A stretch of 23,153 nt of DNA from CAZMJG01 sp964576365 (GTDB lineage Bacteria; Patescibacteriota; Microgenomatia; UBA1406; GWC2-37-13). The translations under genes and the position numbers were made by a program. Positions 21,853 to 23,153 of this stretch are shown piece by piece (positions within the stretch are counted from its first letter, which is position 1; each line of letters starts with the position of its first letter). The notes beneath the pieces are model-generated. The model searched no databases. It saw nothing but the letters and a program-made list of their open reading frames with translations, and was not told the origin of the DNA. The DNA lies in assembly GCA_964576365.1 (NCBI GenBank), contig CAZNUT010000021.1:1-23153 (forward strand). The letters run 5' to 3'.

Positions 21853-22959
21853 ATGAAAAAAATTGGAATTGATGCGAGGTTATATTTACAGACAGGAGTC
21901 GGAGTATATATCCGCAATCTTTTGCATTATCTACATGATTTAAAGCCAAAACATTGGGATGTATATGTGTATTTTTCTCAACAAGATGAAGGTGAGAGTC
22001 GTCTTTACCCAAAGTTTACAGCTAGATTTACTCGAGCAAAGTGGCACACTTTTGCAGAGCAATACTTGTTTCCCACTGAATTGAAAAAAGACAATCTAGA
22101 TTTAATGCATTTCACATATTTTAGCTATCCAGTCTTATACAAAAAGCCATTTGTCGCAACAGTTCATGATCTCACTCCGCTACATTATAAAACAGGTAAA
22201 GCTTCTACACTTCCAACTCCTATATATCAAATTAAGCATCGATTGTATCGTTTTGTATTAGACCAGCAAGTTTCTCACGCGAGACATCTGCTGACCCCTA
22301 CTCAAAGTGTTAAAAGTGAGTTAATGAGAGCTTATCCTAAATTATTATCAAATAGTATTACCGCTTTGCATGAAGGATTGAATTATGAATTTATAAATGT
22401 ATTACCACAAAAGCCTCACATTAATGGTTTTTCTGACAAAACATCATATATATTGTATGTAGGAAATTTTTACCCCCATAAAAATGTAAATAGACTTATA
22501 GAAGCGTATAGACGCATAAAAAAAACAGATGTTAAATTGCTTCTTGTTGGTCCTTCTAATTATTTTTCACATACATTATCAAATTTTTTATCTTCTACTG
22601 ATAGAGACTGCATCTATTTTTATCACCCATCTTCTTCTGCTGAACTTTTGTATTTATATAAGCACGCTGTTGGAATGATAAATCCTTCATTATCAGAGGG
22701 ATTTGGTTTGCCGTTGATTGAGGCCGCTACTCAAGGTATTCCTATCGCGGCGTCAAACATACCAGTTTTTCAAGAATTATTAGGAAATCAATACATTTCT
22801 TTTAATCCTCATGAGATCGACGATATTTTGTTGGGCATCAAAGCTTTGTTAAAAAATAACGGAGAGAGAAAAAAATATACTATTCAGAGTGATTTTTCGT
22901 TTCAACATCTGGTTCAGTCATACATTAAGGTGATAGATAATGTACTTTCAACTCTATGA
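21853..22959 (+). CDS. Family 4 glycosyltransferase
   Basis: This is a GT-B fold retaining sugar transferase of the group 1 type, likely using a nucleotide-sugar donor for envelope glycan synthesis. The protein is 368 aa. It opens KKIGIDARLYLQTGVGVYIR (acceptor domain), has VATVHDLTPL (about 101-110) and ALHEGLNYEF, then the donor domain with YVGNFYPHKN (about 202-211) and the E-x7-E motif in SEGFGLPLIEA (Glu282, Glu290). It starts 1 nt after the family 2 gene; a TTG at 21826 is upstream and was not used. It ends convergent to the gene at 22965. Confidence 0.9.
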   Translation: MKKIGIDARLYLQTGVGVYIRNLLHYLHDLKPKHWDVYVYFSQQDEGESRLYPKFTARFTRAKWHTFAEQYLFPTELKKDNLDLMHFTYFSYPVLYKKPFVATVHDLTPLHYKTGKASTLPTPIYQIKHRLYRFVLDQQVSHARHLLTPTQSVKSELMRAYPKLLSNSITALHEGLNYEFINVLPQKPHINGFSDKTSYILYVGNFYPHKNVNRLIEAYRRIKKTDVKLLLVGPSNYFSHTLSNFLSSTDRDCIYFYHPSSSAELLYLYKHAVGMINPSLSEGFGLPLIEAATQGIPIAASNIPVFQELLGNQYISFNPHEIDDILLGIKALLKNNGERKKYTIQSDFSFQHLVQSYIKVIDNVLSTL

Positions 22960-22964
22960 ATTGT

Positions 22965-23153
22965 CTAGTTAGTGAAATTGGTAGTTGAAATATGAGCGGT
23001 GTAGTAAGAATGAGGCGTGGTAAATGCAGGCTTTATATCACTTCCCACTCGTCCAGTCTGTCCATCCCATATTCTTTCCTGAGGAAGCTGAGGAGGCGGG
23101 ATAAGAGGTGCCCGCATACTGATTGACCACCCAAGGAATCCAGGTATCATCTC
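22965..23153 (-). CDS. C-terminal end of an unrecognised gene (5' part outside window)
   Basis: Read on the minus strand, an open frame enters at the right edge and stops at TAG (22967-22965), giving 62 residues, with no upstream stop visible. It is rich in Pro, Thr and Ser (for example PLIPPPQLPQERIWDG and the end AHISTTNFTN). I recognise no domain. The convergent arrangement with the glycosyltransferase, 5 nt apart, fits a real gene end, but a chance open frame cannot be excluded. Confidence 0.35.
   Translation of the reverse strand, partial: EMIPGFLGWSISMRAPLIPPPQLPQERIWDGQTGRVGSDIKPAFTTPHSYYTAHISTTNFTN

Noticed and set aside
1..23153. CRISPR array, transposon, tRNA/rRNA or defence island
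   Set aside because: I saw no regularly spaced direct repeats, transposase motifs, cloverleaf-like sequence or defence-gene cluster; the helicase-nuclease alone is better explained as DNA repair.

Overview
The window is AT-rich, gene-dense DNA from a bacterium whose ribosomal-protein set fits the Candidate Phyla Radiation (Patescibacteria; a Microgenomates-like lineage is possible but not proven). The reasons are a long one-directional ribosomal supercluster with 1-15 nt gaps, no rpmD (uL30) between rpsE and rplO, rearranged gene order, all-ATG starts that mostly lack a Shine-Dalgarno sequence, and a minimal gene complement. No 16S rRNA is present, so placement rests on gene content.

Layout. 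(1) 1-2938, minus strand: a large UvrD/PcrA-type helicase with a C-terminal RecB-like nuclease, cut by the left edge just after its last visible cysteine. (2) 2939-3245: divergent control region with nested inverted repeats and a near-consensus promoter for tuf. (3) 3246-14601, plus strand: tuf, then the S10/spc string rpsJ, rplC, rplD, rplW, rplB, rplV, rpsC, rplP, rpmC, rpsQ, rplN, rplX, rplE, rpsN, rpsS, rpsH, rplF, rplR, rpsE, rplO, secY. rpsS has moved from its usual place between rplB and rplV to between rpsN and rpsH. (4) 14661-17125: rpmG, an adenylate kinase fused to a second kinase-like P-loop domain, map, infA, rpmJ. (5) 17141-20910: rpsM, rpsK, rpsD, rpoA, rplQ, rplM, rpsI. (6) 20946-22959: two glycosyltransferases (GT2, GT4) with their own promoter. 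(7) 22965-23153, minus strand: the end of an unrecognised convergent gene.

How it works together: nearly everything between 3246 and 20910 builds or serves translation: ribosomal proteins, EF-Tu, IF-1, the RNA polymerase alpha subunit, the SecY export channel, methionine aminopeptidase and adenylate kinase. Internal extended -10 promoters (TGGTATAAT) appear before rpsJ, rpmG and infA, so the block is probably transcribed as several overlapping units.

Most notable signals: a pyrimidine immediately before the start codon in 36 of 37 genes (T in 29), in a setting where Shine-Dalgarno sequences are rare; the adenylate kinase/UPF0200-like fusion; a hairpin that covers the only plausible ribosome-binding site of rplC; promoters whose spacing predicts leaderless or nearly leaderless mRNAs; and the relocated rpsS. 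I found no CRISPR array, tRNA, rRNA, insertion sequence or obvious new defence system.
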